Assembly: GCF_002005225.1 (NCBI RefSeq)
Contig: NZ_CP019724.1
Location: 4,156,501-4,220,500, forward strand
DNA length: 64,000 nt
Direction of reading: 5' to 3'
DNA from: Streptomyces pactum
GTDB taxonomy: Bacteria > Actinomycetota > Actinomycetes > Streptomycetales > Streptomycetaceae
Part shown: one piece after another, positions 48,368 to 57,122 of the stretch
Layout of the letters: each line of letters opens with the position of its first letter
Position numbering within the stretch: the first letter of the stretch is position 1
Made by a program: the position numbers and the translations under genes
The notes under the pieces: model-generated
What the model was told of the DNA's origin: nothing
The model's database searches: none
Seen by the model: only the letters and a program-made list of their open reading frames with translations

Positions 48368-49249
48368 TCACGGTCCGGGAGGCGCACCGCCTGCCCGGGG
48401 GCCGGCTGTGGGCGGCCCCCAGGCGGGCGTGGAGTCGAGGCCCGGCGCCGGCGCGGACCTCGCCTGTTCGGCCCGCACCGGCGGCAGTCCCTGGGGGAAG
48501 GCGTAGTTGACGGGCACCACGAGCTGGTCCACCGCCGTGGCCAGTCCCTCCCGGGACGCCGCGTGCACCGCCTCCCGCATGGCCCGCACACCCTCGGTCC
48601 GCATCATGATCCGCTCGGGGCTCACGCGGCCCATGACCGACGCGAGCAGGTCCGACACGAATCCGCCGATCAAGACGTACCCGCGGCGCGAACGCCACAT
48701 CTGCCACCCGAGGTAGAGGCTCGTGCCGTACGCGAAGACCGAGACGTAGACCTGGCACTTGCCCTCCGAGAGCACCAGGCGATTGCGCACCTGCTCCCGG
48801 CCCAGTCCGGTGGCGATGACCCGCTCGGCGCGGTCGACGGGGATGGAGCGATGGGCGAGCGTGCCCGCGATGGCCACGTACGCCGAGTCGAGGGAACCAC
48901 TCCGGTCCGCCAGCAGGACCCGCCACTCGGCGATCGGTTCGACCAGGCGCATCCCGAGGAGAGTCACCCAGAAGGCGACGCCCGAGGCGATGTACGCCAG
49001 CGCGGTCATGACGGCGAATCCCTCGCCGCTGCCTCCGACCAGAAGGATGAACCCGAAGAAGAGGAGCGGCAGGAACGCCAGGAAGGAGGCGAGGAGGGCG
49101 TAGACGAAAAGCTGGAGCAGTTGCCGCCAGCCGACCGAGTCGTCGAGTTCGGTCTCCACCGGCGTGTGCCGCAGGTTCTTGTCGATGTACGCGGCGTTGG
49201 CGTCGCCGCCTCTCCATCCCGGCAGGCTGGTGTACCCGTTGTCGTTCAC
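48368..49249 (-). CDS. Membrane protein, first gene of the caspase operon
   Basis: 293 residues from GTG 49249 (VNDNGYTSLPGW, GGGGG at about 6 nt). Two adjacent membrane hairpins at about 45-105 (QLLQLFVYALLASFLAFLPL, LLFFGFILLVGGSG, MTALAYIASGVAFWVTLLGM) are followed by a cytoplasmic domain with AERVIATGLGREQVRNRLVL, another hydrophobic element (GYVLIGGFVSDLLASVMGRV) and a Pro/Gly-rich tail. Family unknown. Probably anchors or senses for the downstream genes. The next gene starts 126 bp later. Confidence 0.65.
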   Translation of the reverse strand: MNDNGYTSLPGWRGGDANAAYIDKNLRHTPVETELDDSVGWRQLLQLFVYALLASFLAFLPLLFFGFILLVGGSGEGFAVMTALAYIASGVAFWVTLLGMRLVEPIAEWRVLLADRSGSLDSAYVAIAGTLAHRSIPVDRAERVIATGLGREQVRNRLVLSEGKCQVYVSVFAYGTSLYLGWQMWRSRRGYVLIGGFVSDLLASVMGRVSPERIMMRTEGVRAMREAVHAASREGLATAVDQLVVPVNYAFPQGLPPVRAEQARSAPAPGLDSTPAWGPPTAGPRAGGAPPGP

Positions 49250-49459
49250 ATGTCCCCCTGGATGTGCTGTCCCGGATTCGGGGTGGCGGTTATCACCCAC
49301 CGTAGGTGGATGGTCACACGTCTTTGGGGGTTTCGGTACCGCACCGACCCAAGTTAGTTGGAAGCGTGCGGTTTTGAGCGGCAGACATTTAGGATGCCTT
49401 CGATGAACGTCGCCGCTCAGCAGACGTAGACGTACACCTTGGCTGTGTCGAGGTAGCGG

Positions 49460-50035
49460 TCACTCCGCCGATCTGGGGTTTTTGCGCTGGTTGACAGTGA
49501 AGCGCGCCTTCTTCTGCCGATTCCCGCACGTGTTCATCTCACACCACTTGCGAGTGCGGCTTCGACTGGTGTCGAAGAAGGCGGCTCGACAGGTCGGTGA
49601 CGCGCACAAGGCCAGCTTTCCGTCTCGTTCGCCCGCGATGACGCTGATCGCGTCGGCGGCGATCACGCCGAGGGCATCTTCCACGGAGGAAGCCGAGCCG
49701 AGCCGCCATCGCCGCTTGCCCTCGGGCGTCAGGAGCGCCGCGGCCCGGCCCCGAGCGCTGCAGTCATTGATGACCTGCACAGCAGACGCGGGGAGCGCGT
49801 CCTGGACCGCGGCCGCGGTCGCGGCGGCGTGGATCGACTCCCTCAGCTCCCGGGCGAGGTCGAGCTGGGCGGGGGTGCAGGAGTCCACGGCGAGGCCGTT
49901 CACCGCCAGCCAGTCGATGAGCCGGTGCGGCGTGGGGATGCGCTCCACAGCGTTGCCATGCCGCTCCGACAGAGTCCCCGTGAAGCTGGTCGCCAGCACA
50001 TTACCGAGGCGGAACGCAGGAAACCCAGCACGCAT
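49460..50035 (-). CDS. CGNR zinc-finger regulator (ABATE domain)
   Basis: 191 residues: a helical ABATE-type ligand domain (about 1-130, LIDWLAVNGLAVDSCTPAQL, ELRESIHAAATAAA) and a C-terminal CGNR zinc finger (CASPTCRAAFFDTSRSRTRK, WCEMNTCGNRQKK), which binds DNA. ATG 50035. Divergent from the epoxide hydrolase gene, with three phased repeats between, so it probably represses that gene and itself. 49250-49459 upstream holds nothing else. Confidence 0.9.
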   Translation of the reverse strand: MRAGFPAFRLGNVLATSFTGTLSERHGNAVERIPTPHRLIDWLAVNGLAVDSCTPAQLDLARELRESIHAAATAAAVQDALPASAVQVINDCSARGRAAALLTPEGKRRWRLGSASSVEDALGVIAADAISVIAGERDGKLALCASPTCRAAFFDTSRSRTRKWCEMNTCGNRQKKARFTVNQRKNPRSAE

Positions 50036-50045
50036 GGAACCACCT

Positions 50046-50117
50046 TAGCCGGTTGCAGCGCGACTTGGAGGCCTGCTAGAACCGTCTTAGCCGGTTCGCG
50101 ATGGGTCGTAGCCGGTT
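50046..50117. promoter_or_regulatory. Three phased TTAGCCGGTT repeats
   Basis: TTAGCCGGTT at 50046-50055 and 50088-50097, and GTAGCCGGTT at 50108-50117. Spacing 42 and 20 bp, four and two helical turns, so all lie on the same DNA face. The flanks share CGCGATGG after repeats 2 and 3. Likely operator array of the CGNR protein. Confidence 0.7.
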
Positions 50118-50138
50118 CCGCGATGGCCAGGAGGTCTC

Positions 50139-51311
50139 ATGCCCCGTCCAACCAGCGACGTGCAAGCATTCGAAGCCCACGCGTCTGACGCCGACCTCGA
50201 CGATCTGCGCGCACGACTGGCCGCGGCGCGGCTGCCGGAGGCCGAGACGGTCTGTCGCGCCGCGCCCGACCCTCGCCGATGGGAACAGGGCGTTCCTCTC
50301 GCCGACCTCGTCGATGTCGTGAACTACTGGCGCACCGGGTACAACTGGCGGTCGTTCGAAGAGCGCCTCAACCGTGTCGGCCAGTTCCGCACGACCATTG
50401 ACGACCTGGGCATCCACTTCCTGCACCGCCGGTCCGCGCGCACGGATGCCACTCCGCTGATCATGACGCACGGCTGGCCGGGCAGCATTGCCGAGTTCAT
50501 CGACGTAGTGGACGAGCTGGCGGATCCGAAGGACGCGGACGCGCCGGCGTTCCACGTCGTGGCCCCGTCGCTACCGGGCTTCGGTTACAGCGACAAGCCG
50601 GCCACCACCGGGTGGGGGACCGAGAAGATCGCGGCCGCATGGGTCGAACTGATGGGAAGGCTCGGCTACGACGAGTTCGCGGCCCACGGCGGCGACTGGG
50701 GCGGCAATATCACCACGGTTCTCGGCGGCAGGTTCCCGGCGCACGTTCTCGGCATCCACTCGACGTTCGCGGAGGCGCCGCCCGGGTTGACGACGGACGG
50801 GCTGACGGCGGTCGAACGCGGGTGGACCGAGGAGACCCGCGATTTCTGGCGCCGGCGCGCGGCCTACGCGAAGCAGCAGGCGACCCGACCGCAGACCATC
50901 GGCTACTCGCTCGTCGACTCACCGGTCGGGCTTCTCGCCTGGATCCTCGACAAGTTCGCCGAGTGGTCGGACACCGAAGACAGTCCGTTCGAGACGATTT
51001 CCAGGGACCGCGTTCTCGACGACGTCACTCTGTACTGGCTGACGCGGACCGGCGCATCGTCGGCCCGCATCTACTACGAAAGCCACAACTCGGTGGACCC
51101 CGACCTCCGGGTCGACGTCCCGTCGGCGATCAGTATGTATCCCCGTGACATCGAGAAGTGTCCGCGCCCCTGGGCACAGGAGCGGTACCGGCAGATCGTC
51201 CGATGGCGGGAGCCCGAGTCCGGGGGACATTTCCCGTCGCTGGAGGTTCCCGAGTATTTCGTCGAAGATCTGCGGGAGGGCCTCGCGGCGGTACTGGCCG
51301 CCCATCGGTGA
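50139..51311 (+). CDS. Epoxide hydrolase (EHN alpha/beta hydrolase)
   Basis: 390 residues with the N-terminal EHN domain (DLDDLRARLAAARLPEAETV, GYNWRSFEERLNRVGQF) and an alpha/beta-hydrolase core: HGWPGS oxyanion loop, nucleophile Asp in HGGDWGGNITT (about 184), two Tyr candidates for ring activation, His in GGHFPSLEVPEYF (about 362). It opens epoxides to diols in the cytoplasm. ATG 50139 has AGGAGG at 4 nt. Probably induced through the divergent CGNR regulator. Full length. Confidence 0.93.
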   Translation: MPRPTSDVQAFEAHASDADLDDLRARLAAARLPEAETVCRAAPDPRRWEQGVPLADLVDVVNYWRTGYNWRSFEERLNRVGQFRTTIDDLGIHFLHRRSARTDATPLIMTHGWPGSIAEFIDVVDELADPKDADAPAFHVVAPSLPGFGYSDKPATTGWGTEKIAAAWVELMGRLGYDEFAAHGGDWGGNITTVLGGRFPAHVLGIHSTFAEAPPGLTTDGLTAVERGWTEETRDFWRRRAAYAKQQATRPQTIGYSLVDSPVGLLAWILDKFAEWSDTEDSPFETISRDRVLDDVTLYWLTRTGASSARIYYESHNSVDPDLRVDVPSAISMYPRDIEKCPRPWAQERYRQIVRWREPESGGHFPSLEVPEYFVEDLREGLAAVLAAHR

Positions 51312-51687
51312 ACGCGGCTCGACGGCCCGGCACTCGACCACCGCCTGCTCCGGCTCGAGGCGTCGCCCGGCTCCCTCCCTCGGGAGTCTCGTCGGCAGCC
51401 CTGCACGCCGGAGCAGTACGGCCCTTACGTGGCTGCCGCCGTTCAGCTACCGCCACCCCATGGCCTGGCCGGCTCGGCGCCCACATCGTCCTCGGAGGCG
51501 GCCCGCCCGCGGTCACACCCCACTCGGGGCCGGGCCGGTTCGCGGCGAGGCGATCACGCGCCGGACCCGGCGGGGATGCACGCGAACGCCACGGCTCACC
51601 GGCCATGACGGCAATCGGTGAGAGTCCTTCGTCCCGGATCCGGACGCGTGCGCGCGAACGCGTCGGCACTCGTTGCCGCCAGAGCCC
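51312..51687. other. Intergenic region, convergent genes
   Basis: 376 bp between the convergent epoxide hydrolase and VOC genes. Several open frames but none with a credible start and composition. Nothing seen. Confidence 0.4.
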
Positions 51688-52065
51688 TCAGAGTCTGTCG
51701 AGGCGGGCCCTGAGCAGGCAGAACTCATTGCCTTCGGGGTCCGCGAGGACGTGCCACGACTCCTCGCCGCTCTGGCCGACGTCGGCCGGGCGCGCCCCGA
51801 GCCCCAGGAGACGTTCGAGCTCGGCGTCCTGATCGCGGTCGGTGGCGTTGACGTCGATGTGCAGCCGGGCCTTCCCGGTCTCCGGCTCGTCCCTGCGGCT
51901 GAGGATGATCGTCGGCTGCAGGCCGCCGAATCCCTCGCGCGGACCGATCTCGACGCAGTCCTCCTCGCGATCGAGCACGACGAAGTCCAGGACCTCGCAC
52001 CAGAACCGCGCCAGCACCTCGGGGTCGCGGCAACCGAGCACGAGCTCACTGATACGGCATGCCAT
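51688..52065 (-). CDS. VOC-superfamily (glyoxalase-like) protein
   Basis: The 125-residue protein has two beta-alpha-beta-beta-beta modules: RISELVLGCRDPEVLARFWC, LHIDVNATDRDQDAELERLL, and a closing ESWHVLADPEGNEFCLLR. His69-type and Glu C-terminal positions could hold a metal. Such proteins are lyases, dioxygenases or binding/resistance proteins (e.g. bleomycin-binding); none can be assigned. ATG 52065. Monocistronic. Confidence 0.85.
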   Translation of the reverse strand: MACRISELVLGCRDPEVLARFWCEVLDFVVLDREEDCVEIGPREGFGGLQPTIILSRRDEPETGKARLHIDVNATDRDQDAELERLLGLGARPADVGQSGEESWHVLADPEGNEFCLLRARLDRL

Positions 52066-52345
52066 GGACGAAACCTGCTTTCAGCGTGGGGACTGCCGGG
52101 GGCCGCGCGGATCCCGTGGGCTCCGCGACGAGACGACCCCGCGACCGTAGCTGGCGCGGCGGGCGGGGGCGAGGCAATTTCCGTCCCGCGAGGCACTCCG
52201 GCGGGCCGCCCGGTTGTCCGCGAACTTCCCCGGATTCGTCCGTGATCGGTAACGGACGCAGCCCGTGGGCGCCTTTCTCCGTCCTGCCAGGTGATCCCGA
52301 CGGTGTTCCAGGGCCGGCGGGCGACTACGCGAAGGCGGGGCGGAC

Positions 52346-53119
52346 ATGGCACGGCACGGTGGTGGGCGGGGCTGGTACGGCAAGGTGGTCGGGGCGGCGC
52401 TCGGGGTGACGGTGCTCGCCGTCGGTGCCTCGGTGTGGACCGCGCAGGCCGACGCCGTGGGCGGTTCGTCGCCGAAGGCCTCCGCTTCCGCCACGCCGGG
52501 CGGTGACGTCAGGCCGGTCGACGTGACCATCGCGCACGCCTCGGACAAGGGGCCGCGCGGTGTCAACATCACCATCGACGACGGTCCCGACCCCGCGTGG
52601 ACCCCCCAAGTGCTCGACCTGCTGCGTGAGTACGGGGTGAAGGCCACCTTCTGCGTGACGGGGACGCAGGCGCAGGCCCACCCCGGCCTCGTGAAGGACG
52701 TGGTCGCGGCCGGGCACCGGCTGTGCGACCACACGGTGTCGCACGACACCGCCATGGACAAGAAGTCCGAGGCCTACCAGTCGAAGGAGATCCTCGACGC
52801 CGAGCGCATGATCACCGAGGCGTCCGGGGGCGTACGGCCCCTGTACTACCGGGCACCCGGCGGGGCCTTCACCCCCTACAGCCGCCAACTGGCCGCCTCC
52901 CGGGGCATGCGCCCGCTGGGCTGGAACGTGGACACCAAGGACTTCGAGCGGCCGGGCACGGACGCCATCGTCGAGACCGTCCGGCGGGAACTGCCCAACG
53001 GGCCGACCATCCTCTTCCACGACGCGGGAGGAGACCGCTCCCAGACCGTCGAGGCCCTGCGCCGCGTCCTGCCCTGGCTCGAGGAGCAGGGCTACTCCTT
53101 CGGCTTCCCGGTGCGCTGA
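52346..53119 (+). CDS. Secreted polysaccharide deacetylase (NodB, CE4)
   Basis: The 257-residue protein has a signal peptide or anchor (GKVVGAALGVTVLAVGASVW, cut near AQADA) and a CE4 domain: NITIDDGPDPAWTPQVLDLL (catalytic Asp pair, DDGPD), HRLCDHTVSHDTAM (His-His zinc triad), RAPGGAF and GWNVDTKDFERPG. It removes acetyl groups from peptidoglycan, chitin or xylan outside the cell. ATG 52346. Convergent with the following oxidoreductase gene, 43 bp apart. Confidence 0.93.
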   Translation: MARHGGGRGWYGKVVGAALGVTVLAVGASVWTAQADAVGGSSPKASASATPGGDVRPVDVTIAHASDKGPRGVNITIDDGPDPAWTPQVLDLLREYGVKATFCVTGTQAQAHPGLVKDVVAAGHRLCDHTVSHDTAMDKKSEAYQSKEILDAERMITEASGGVRPLYYRAPGGAFTPYSRQLAASRGMRPLGWNVDTKDFERPGTDAIVETVRRELPNGPTILFHDAGGDRSQTVEALRRVLPWLEEQGYSFGFPVR

Positions 53120-53162
53120 GCCCCGGCCCGCCCCGGCCCGCCCCGGCTGCGGCGGCCGGTGT

Positions 53163-54368
53163 TCAGGCCGGCGTCCCGGTCGCCGGGGCCGGCTCCGGTG
53201 TGCGGCGCGCGACCGGGCGGCGCCGGGTCGGCAGGCCCAGGGTCGGGTTGACGACGCCCCAGGCCGCGGCCTTGCAGACGACTTCCTTGTAGCCGGCGGC
53301 GAGCCGTCCGGTCAGGGCCGCCCGGACGGCGCGGTCGTCGGCGGTGACGTACTGGATCAGGCCCTCCCTGCGGCCCAGCGAGATGCACTGGTTGAAGTAG
53401 CGGAGCGGCGCGTTCGGGAGCTTGCCGCCGGTCAGGCGGGCGGCGATCGCGTCGGCGGCCTGCCACGCGGTGGGGGTGCCCGAGGCGCACGACATCCGCA
53501 GCGGCTTGCCCCCGGGGCCCGCCACCAGGGCCGCGTCGCCGATGGCGTAAACGTCCGGGTGGGACACCGAGCGCATGGTCCCGTCGACCACGATCTGTCC
53601 CGTGCCGGTGACGTCCAGGCTGGTGGCCCGCGCGATGGGGTGGACGGCGAAGCCGGTGGTCCACACGGTCACCGCGGCCGGGACGGTGGTGCCGTCGGCG
53701 GTGGTGACGTGGTCCGCCCCGACGGCGGTGACGTCGGCGTTCTCGTGCGCGGTGACGCCGAGGGCGGCGAAGACCTTCCGCAGGTGCCGGCGGCCCTTGG
53801 GCGACAGCCAGTCACCGAGGCCGCCCCGGGCCGTGAGCGCGACGTCGAGGTCCGGGCGGGCCTCGGCGATCTCGGTGGCGGCCTCCAGGCCGGTGAGGCC
53901 GCCGCCGACCACGACCACGGGCTGCCCGGCGTCCAGACGGGCCAGGCGCTCGCGCAGCCGGAGCGCTCCCGGACGGCCGGAGATCTCGTGGGCGTGCTCG
54001 ACGGTGCCGGGGACGTCCTGGTGGTTCCAGGAGCTGCCGAGGGCGTAGACGAGGGTGTCGTACTCGAGCTCCCCGGACTCGGCCGGGCCGTTCACGCCGG
54101 TGACGGCGACCGTCCTGCGGTCGACGTCGACGCCGGTCACCCTCGCGAGCCTGAGTACGACGCCGGTGCCCGCGAACATCTCGTCGAGCGACCGGTGCCT
54201 GAGGTCCTGGCCGACCGCGACCTGGTGCATCCTGACGCGCTCGACGAAGTCGGGCTCGGCGTTGACGAGGGTGATGGCGGCGTCTTCGCGGCGCAGCCGC
54301 CTGGCGAGGCGCCCGGCGGCGACGGCTCCGGTGTATCCGGCTCCCAGGACGACGATACGGTGCTGCAT
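53163..54368 (-). CDS. NDH-2-like NAD(P)/FAD oxidoreductase
   Basis: The 401-residue flavoprotein has MQHRIVVLGAGYTGAVAAGR (FAD), VVVVGGGLTGLEAATEIAEA (NADH), VWTTGFAVHPIARATSLDVT and the FAD-binding DVYAIGDAALVAGPGGKPLR. Type 2 NADH dehydrogenases and related quinone or thiol oxidoreductases share this pattern; no clear membrane tail. ATG 54368 has AAGGAG at 7 nt. It lies downstream of an ECF41-type sigma gene, and such sigma factors usually control an adjacent oxidoreductase, carboxymuconolactone decarboxylase or epimerase. Confidence 0.88.
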   Translation of the reverse strand: MQHRIVVLGAGYTGAVAAGRLARRLRREDAAITLVNAEPDFVERVRMHQVAVGQDLRHRSLDEMFAGTGVVLRLARVTGVDVDRRTVAVTGVNGPAESGELEYDTLVYALGSSWNHQDVPGTVEHAHEISGRPGALRLRERLARLDAGQPVVVVGGGLTGLEAATEIAEARPDLDVALTARGGLGDWLSPKGRRHLRKVFAALGVTAHENADVTAVGADHVTTADGTTVPAAVTVWTTGFAVHPIARATSLDVTGTGQIVVDGTMRSVSHPDVYAIGDAALVAGPGGKPLRMSCASGTPTAWQAADAIAARLTGGKLPNAPLRYFNQCISLGRREGLIQYVTADDRAVRAALTGRLAAGYKEVVCKAAAWGVVNPTLGLPTRRRPVARRTPEPAPATGTPA

Positions 54369-54388
54369 TTCCTGCTCCTTGTCTCCGG

Positions 54389-54470
54389 TTTCTCCGGGGG
54401 TCCGGGGCCTCGGGGTCTCCGGGGTCTCCGGGGTCTCCGGGGTCCGGGGTCTCCGGTGGTCCGGTGTGTC
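54389..54470. repeat. GGGGTCTCC 9-bp tandem repeat in the leader of the oxidoreductase gene
   Basis: Units GGGGTCTCC at 54412-54438 (three perfect), a shortened GGGGTCC and another GGGGTCTCC to 54454, with degenerate flanks. It lies 21-100 bp upstream of the oxidoreductase start. Strong secondary structure in mRNA is possible. Confidence 0.75.
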
Positions 54471-54542
54471 CGGCCGCCGAAGCCCTCCGGCGGGATTCGT
54501 CCCTTGAACCGGGCAGCCCGTCGTTTCCTGACAGGGGCAGGA

Positions 54543-54558
54543 TGTGAAGCACGTCACA
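54543..54558. promoter_or_regulatory. TGTGA-N6-TCACA inverted repeat
   Basis: TGTGAAGCACGTCACA, between the sigma gene (ends 54565) and the oxidoreductase. A CRP-like shape, but the actual regulator is unknown. Confidence 0.45.
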
Positions 54559-54564
54559 TGGGGG

Positions 54565-55509
54565 TCAGAAGGCGTGGAACAGGGGTTCGCCGTGATCGGT
54601 GGACGCCCAGCGCCGGGTGGCGCGTTCCAGCTTGTCGGGGTTGACCTGGTTGCGGAACCCGGCGATGCCCTCGGGCGTGACCTCCAGGCACATGACGCCG
54701 ATGACCCGGCCGTCCACGACCGCCACGACGGCGGGGTCGCCGTTGGCGGTGGCGGCGTAGATCTCCGGGGAGCCACCGGCCAGGGCGCGCTTGGCCTTGC
54801 CGGGCTTGAACAGTCCGCGCAGGAACGTCGCCACCGCGCGGGCGCCCTCGAACGCCTTGGCCCGGGCCGGGACCTTGCCGCCGCCGTCGCCGATCGACAC
54901 GGCGTCCTGGGTGAGCAGACGTACGAGCGGTTCGGTGCGGCCGCTGGTGGCCGCCGCGAGGAACTCGTCGACGATCCGCCGGGCGGCGGCCTCGTCGACC
55001 TCGGTGCGGGCCCGGCCCTCGGCGACGTGCTTGCCGGCGCGGTGGAAGATCTGCTGACTGGCGGCCTCGGTGATGTCGAGGATGCCGGCGATCTCCCGGT
55101 GCGGGTAGCCGAACGCCTCGCGCAGGACGTACACCGCCCGCTCGCCCGGCGAGAGCCGCTCCAGCAGGGCGAGGACCGCGAAGGAGACCGATTCGCGCTG
55201 CTCGGCCGTGTCGGCCGGGCCGAGCATCGGGTCTCCGGCGAGCAGCGGCTCGGGCAGCCACTGGCCCACGTAGGTCTCGCGCCGCGCGCGGGCCGAAGTG
55301 AGCTGGTTGAGGCACAGGTTGGTGAGAACCTTCGTCAGCCAGGCCTCGGGAACCTCGACGCGGGCGACGTCGGTGGCCTGCCAGCGCAGGAACGTCTCCT
55401 GCACGGCGTCCTCGGCCTCGCTCGCGGAGCCGAGGAGGCGGTAGGCGATGGCCTCCAGGCGGGGCCTGGAGGCCTCGAACCGTTCCACGTCGTTCATGGT
55501 CAGGGCCAT
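54565..55509 (-). CDS. ECF41-type sigma factor (SigJ-like) with SnoaL C-terminus
   Basis: 314 residues. Sigma2 (RLEAIAYRLLGSASEAEDAV), sigma4 (LSPGERAVYVLREAFGYPHR, EIAGILDITEAASQQIFHRA) and a C-terminal SnoaL-like domain with the ECF41 marks WLPEPLLAGD, SIGDGGGKVPA and VNPDKLERA. In this group the extension, not an anti-sigma factor, controls activity. ATG 55509 (MALTMNDVERFEASRPRL). The target is likely the oxidoreductase gene just downstream. Confidence 0.94.
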   Translation of the reverse strand: MALTMNDVERFEASRPRLEAIAYRLLGSASEAEDAVQETFLRWQATDVARVEVPEAWLTKVLTNLCLNQLTSARARRETYVGQWLPEPLLAGDPMLGPADTAEQRESVSFAVLALLERLSPGERAVYVLREAFGYPHREIAGILDITEAASQQIFHRAGKHVAEGRARTEVDEAAARRIVDEFLAAATSGRTEPLVRLLTQDAVSIGDGGGKVPARAKAFEGARAVATFLRGLFKPGKAKRALAGGSPEIYAATANGDPAVVAVVDGRVIGVMCLEVTPEGIAGFRNQVNPDKLERATRRWASTDHGEPLFHAF

Positions 55510-55656
55510 GGCCCGGATCCTAGCCGCCGCGGTGAGCACGGGCCGTGGCGCGGGCGGGCCCGGGCGGGTGACCGGGCGCCCCGGCGGTTCCGTCCGCCGA
55601 GAGGGCGCCCGGACGGCGGCAAGGGCCCCGGCTCGCGGCCCAGGCCCTTGCCGGGA

Positions 55657-56877
55657 TCAGAAGGCGCCGTTCAGGCCCCACCAGTCGGTGCCTGTAACGA
55701 CCCCTCGTTCCAGGGCGCCGGTGCCGCGGCCCGCGTACACGAGCTGGCAGCCGGTGCCTCGGCACTCGGGGCTGACGTAGCCGCCGTTGGTGGTGGTGAC
55801 GAGGTCGGCGCGGCCGTCGCCGGTGACGTCGCCCACGCCCAGGAGGTCGTCCATGACGTTCCAGCCGCCGGTGCCGATGAGGGTGCGGCCGCCGAGGGCG
55901 CCGGTGCGGCCGGGGTAGAGGTAGAGCTTGCCGGTGGCGGCCTCGCGGGCGTAGAGGTCGGGGTGGCCGTCGCCGTTGGTGTCGCCCATGCCGACGAGGG
56001 CGTTCATGCCGTTCCAGCCGCCGGTGCCGATCAGCTTGCGGGAGCCGAGGGCGCCGGTGGAGGTGCCGGGGTAGAGGTACAGCCTGCCGGTGGACTTCTC
56101 GGCGGCGATCAGGTCGGAGCGGCCGTCGCCGGTCAGGTCGCCGTAGGCGGTGATCTCGCGCATGCCGTTCCAGCCGCCGGTGCCGATCAGCTCGCGGCTG
56201 CCGAGGGCGCCGCTGCCGGTGCCGGGGTAGAGCCAGAGCCTGCCGGTGGACGCCTCGCGGGCGATGGCGTCCTCGCGGCCGTCACCGGTGAAGTCACCGT
56301 GCCGGGTCAAGGCGCTCATCGCGTTCCAGCCGCCGGTGCCCACCAGCCGCCCGGTGTTGTCACCGCCGAGGAACCACAGTCGGCCCGCCTTGTCCCGCAC
56401 GAGGATGTCGGCCCGGCGGTCGGCGTTCAGGTCGCCGAAGCCCGCCGCCCGGGGCGCGGTCGACGCGTACCACTGCGGGTGGGCCGGCAAGGAGCACTCC
56501 CGCGCGGTGCTGACGAACTTCAGCGAACTGACGGCGCCGCCCGCGTTGCCCCACTCGGTGGCCGCCGGGTCGGGGTTCCACACGACGGCACCCGAGGCCT
56601 GGTCGTAGTTCGGGTCGTCGTGGAGGCAGGCGAACTCCGACGTGCGGTTCACGACCGCCCGGAACGTGTTGTCCCACCCTCCGAGCGTCGCCTTGTCGGT
56701 CTTCGTCTGGAACATGGTGCCCGTGCCGTCGTACGTCTTCCAGGCGCAGAAGTAGCCCTTCGGGCAGTCGCTGATCGCGGCCTGTGCGGGTGACGCTCCC
56801 GTGCCGAGGAACCCGATCGAGACGAGCCCCAGCGTCGTGGCCAGCGTGGCCAGGCGCCGACGCAGTGGTGTGTGCAT
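55657..56877 (-). CDS. Secreted I36-type inhibitor domain with FG-GAP repeats
   Basis: 406 residues. Sec signal peptide (MHTPLRRRLATLATTLGLVS, cleaved near AQAA). About 35-125: peptidase-inhibitor I36/crystallin-like domain (CPKGYFCAWKTYDGTGTMFQ, CLHDDPNY). About 145-400: at least five FG-GAP/VCBS repeats of the form GDFTGDGREDAIAREAST, GRLWLYPGTGSGALG, GTGGWN, with Asp-rich calcium-binding loops. It may inhibit proteases or bind surfaces outside the cell; I36 with a propeller is less common than I36 alone. ATG 56877 has GGAGGG about 7 nt upstream. Confidence 0.85.
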   Translation of the reverse strand: MHTPLRRRLATLATTLGLVSIGFLGTGASPAQAAISDCPKGYFCAWKTYDGTGTMFQTKTDKATLGGWDNTFRAVVNRTSEFACLHDDPNYDQASGAVVWNPDPAATEWGNAGGAVSSLKFVSTARECSLPAHPQWYASTAPRAAGFGDLNADRRADILVRDKAGRLWFLGGDNTGRLVGTGGWNAMSALTRHGDFTGDGREDAIAREASTGRLWLYPGTGSGALGSRELIGTGGWNGMREITAYGDLTGDGRSDLIAAEKSTGRLYLYPGTSTGALGSRKLIGTGGWNGMNALVGMGDTNGDGHPDLYAREAATGKLYLYPGRTGALGGRTLIGTGGWNVMDDLLGVGDVTGDGRADLVTTTNGGYVSPECRGTGCQLVYAGRGTGALERGVVTGTDWWGLNGAF

Positions 56878-57122
56878 GCCTTTCCCTCCCTGAAACGGCA
56901 CGGAGAACACTCAACGCGCCGCGCGAGGAAGATATCCCTCCGTCGTGATCACTCCGCCACGCGGGTCGCCTCGGGCCGACGCCCTCCGCGTCCGTGACCG
57001 GGTCCGCCGACCACTGCGGACGGTGTCGACGGTGTCGACGGCGGCGCCACGGGGGCCCTCAGCCTGTCGGCCGCCCGGCCAGGCGCCCGGTCGGCGCCAG
57101 GCACCCCGCCCGGTCGACGCCC

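Noticed and set aside
54543-54558. ECF41 promoter at the TGTGA/TCACA repeat
   Set aside because: I looked for the ECF41 -35/-10 spacing toward the oxidoreductase and did not find a good match; only the inverted repeat is certain.
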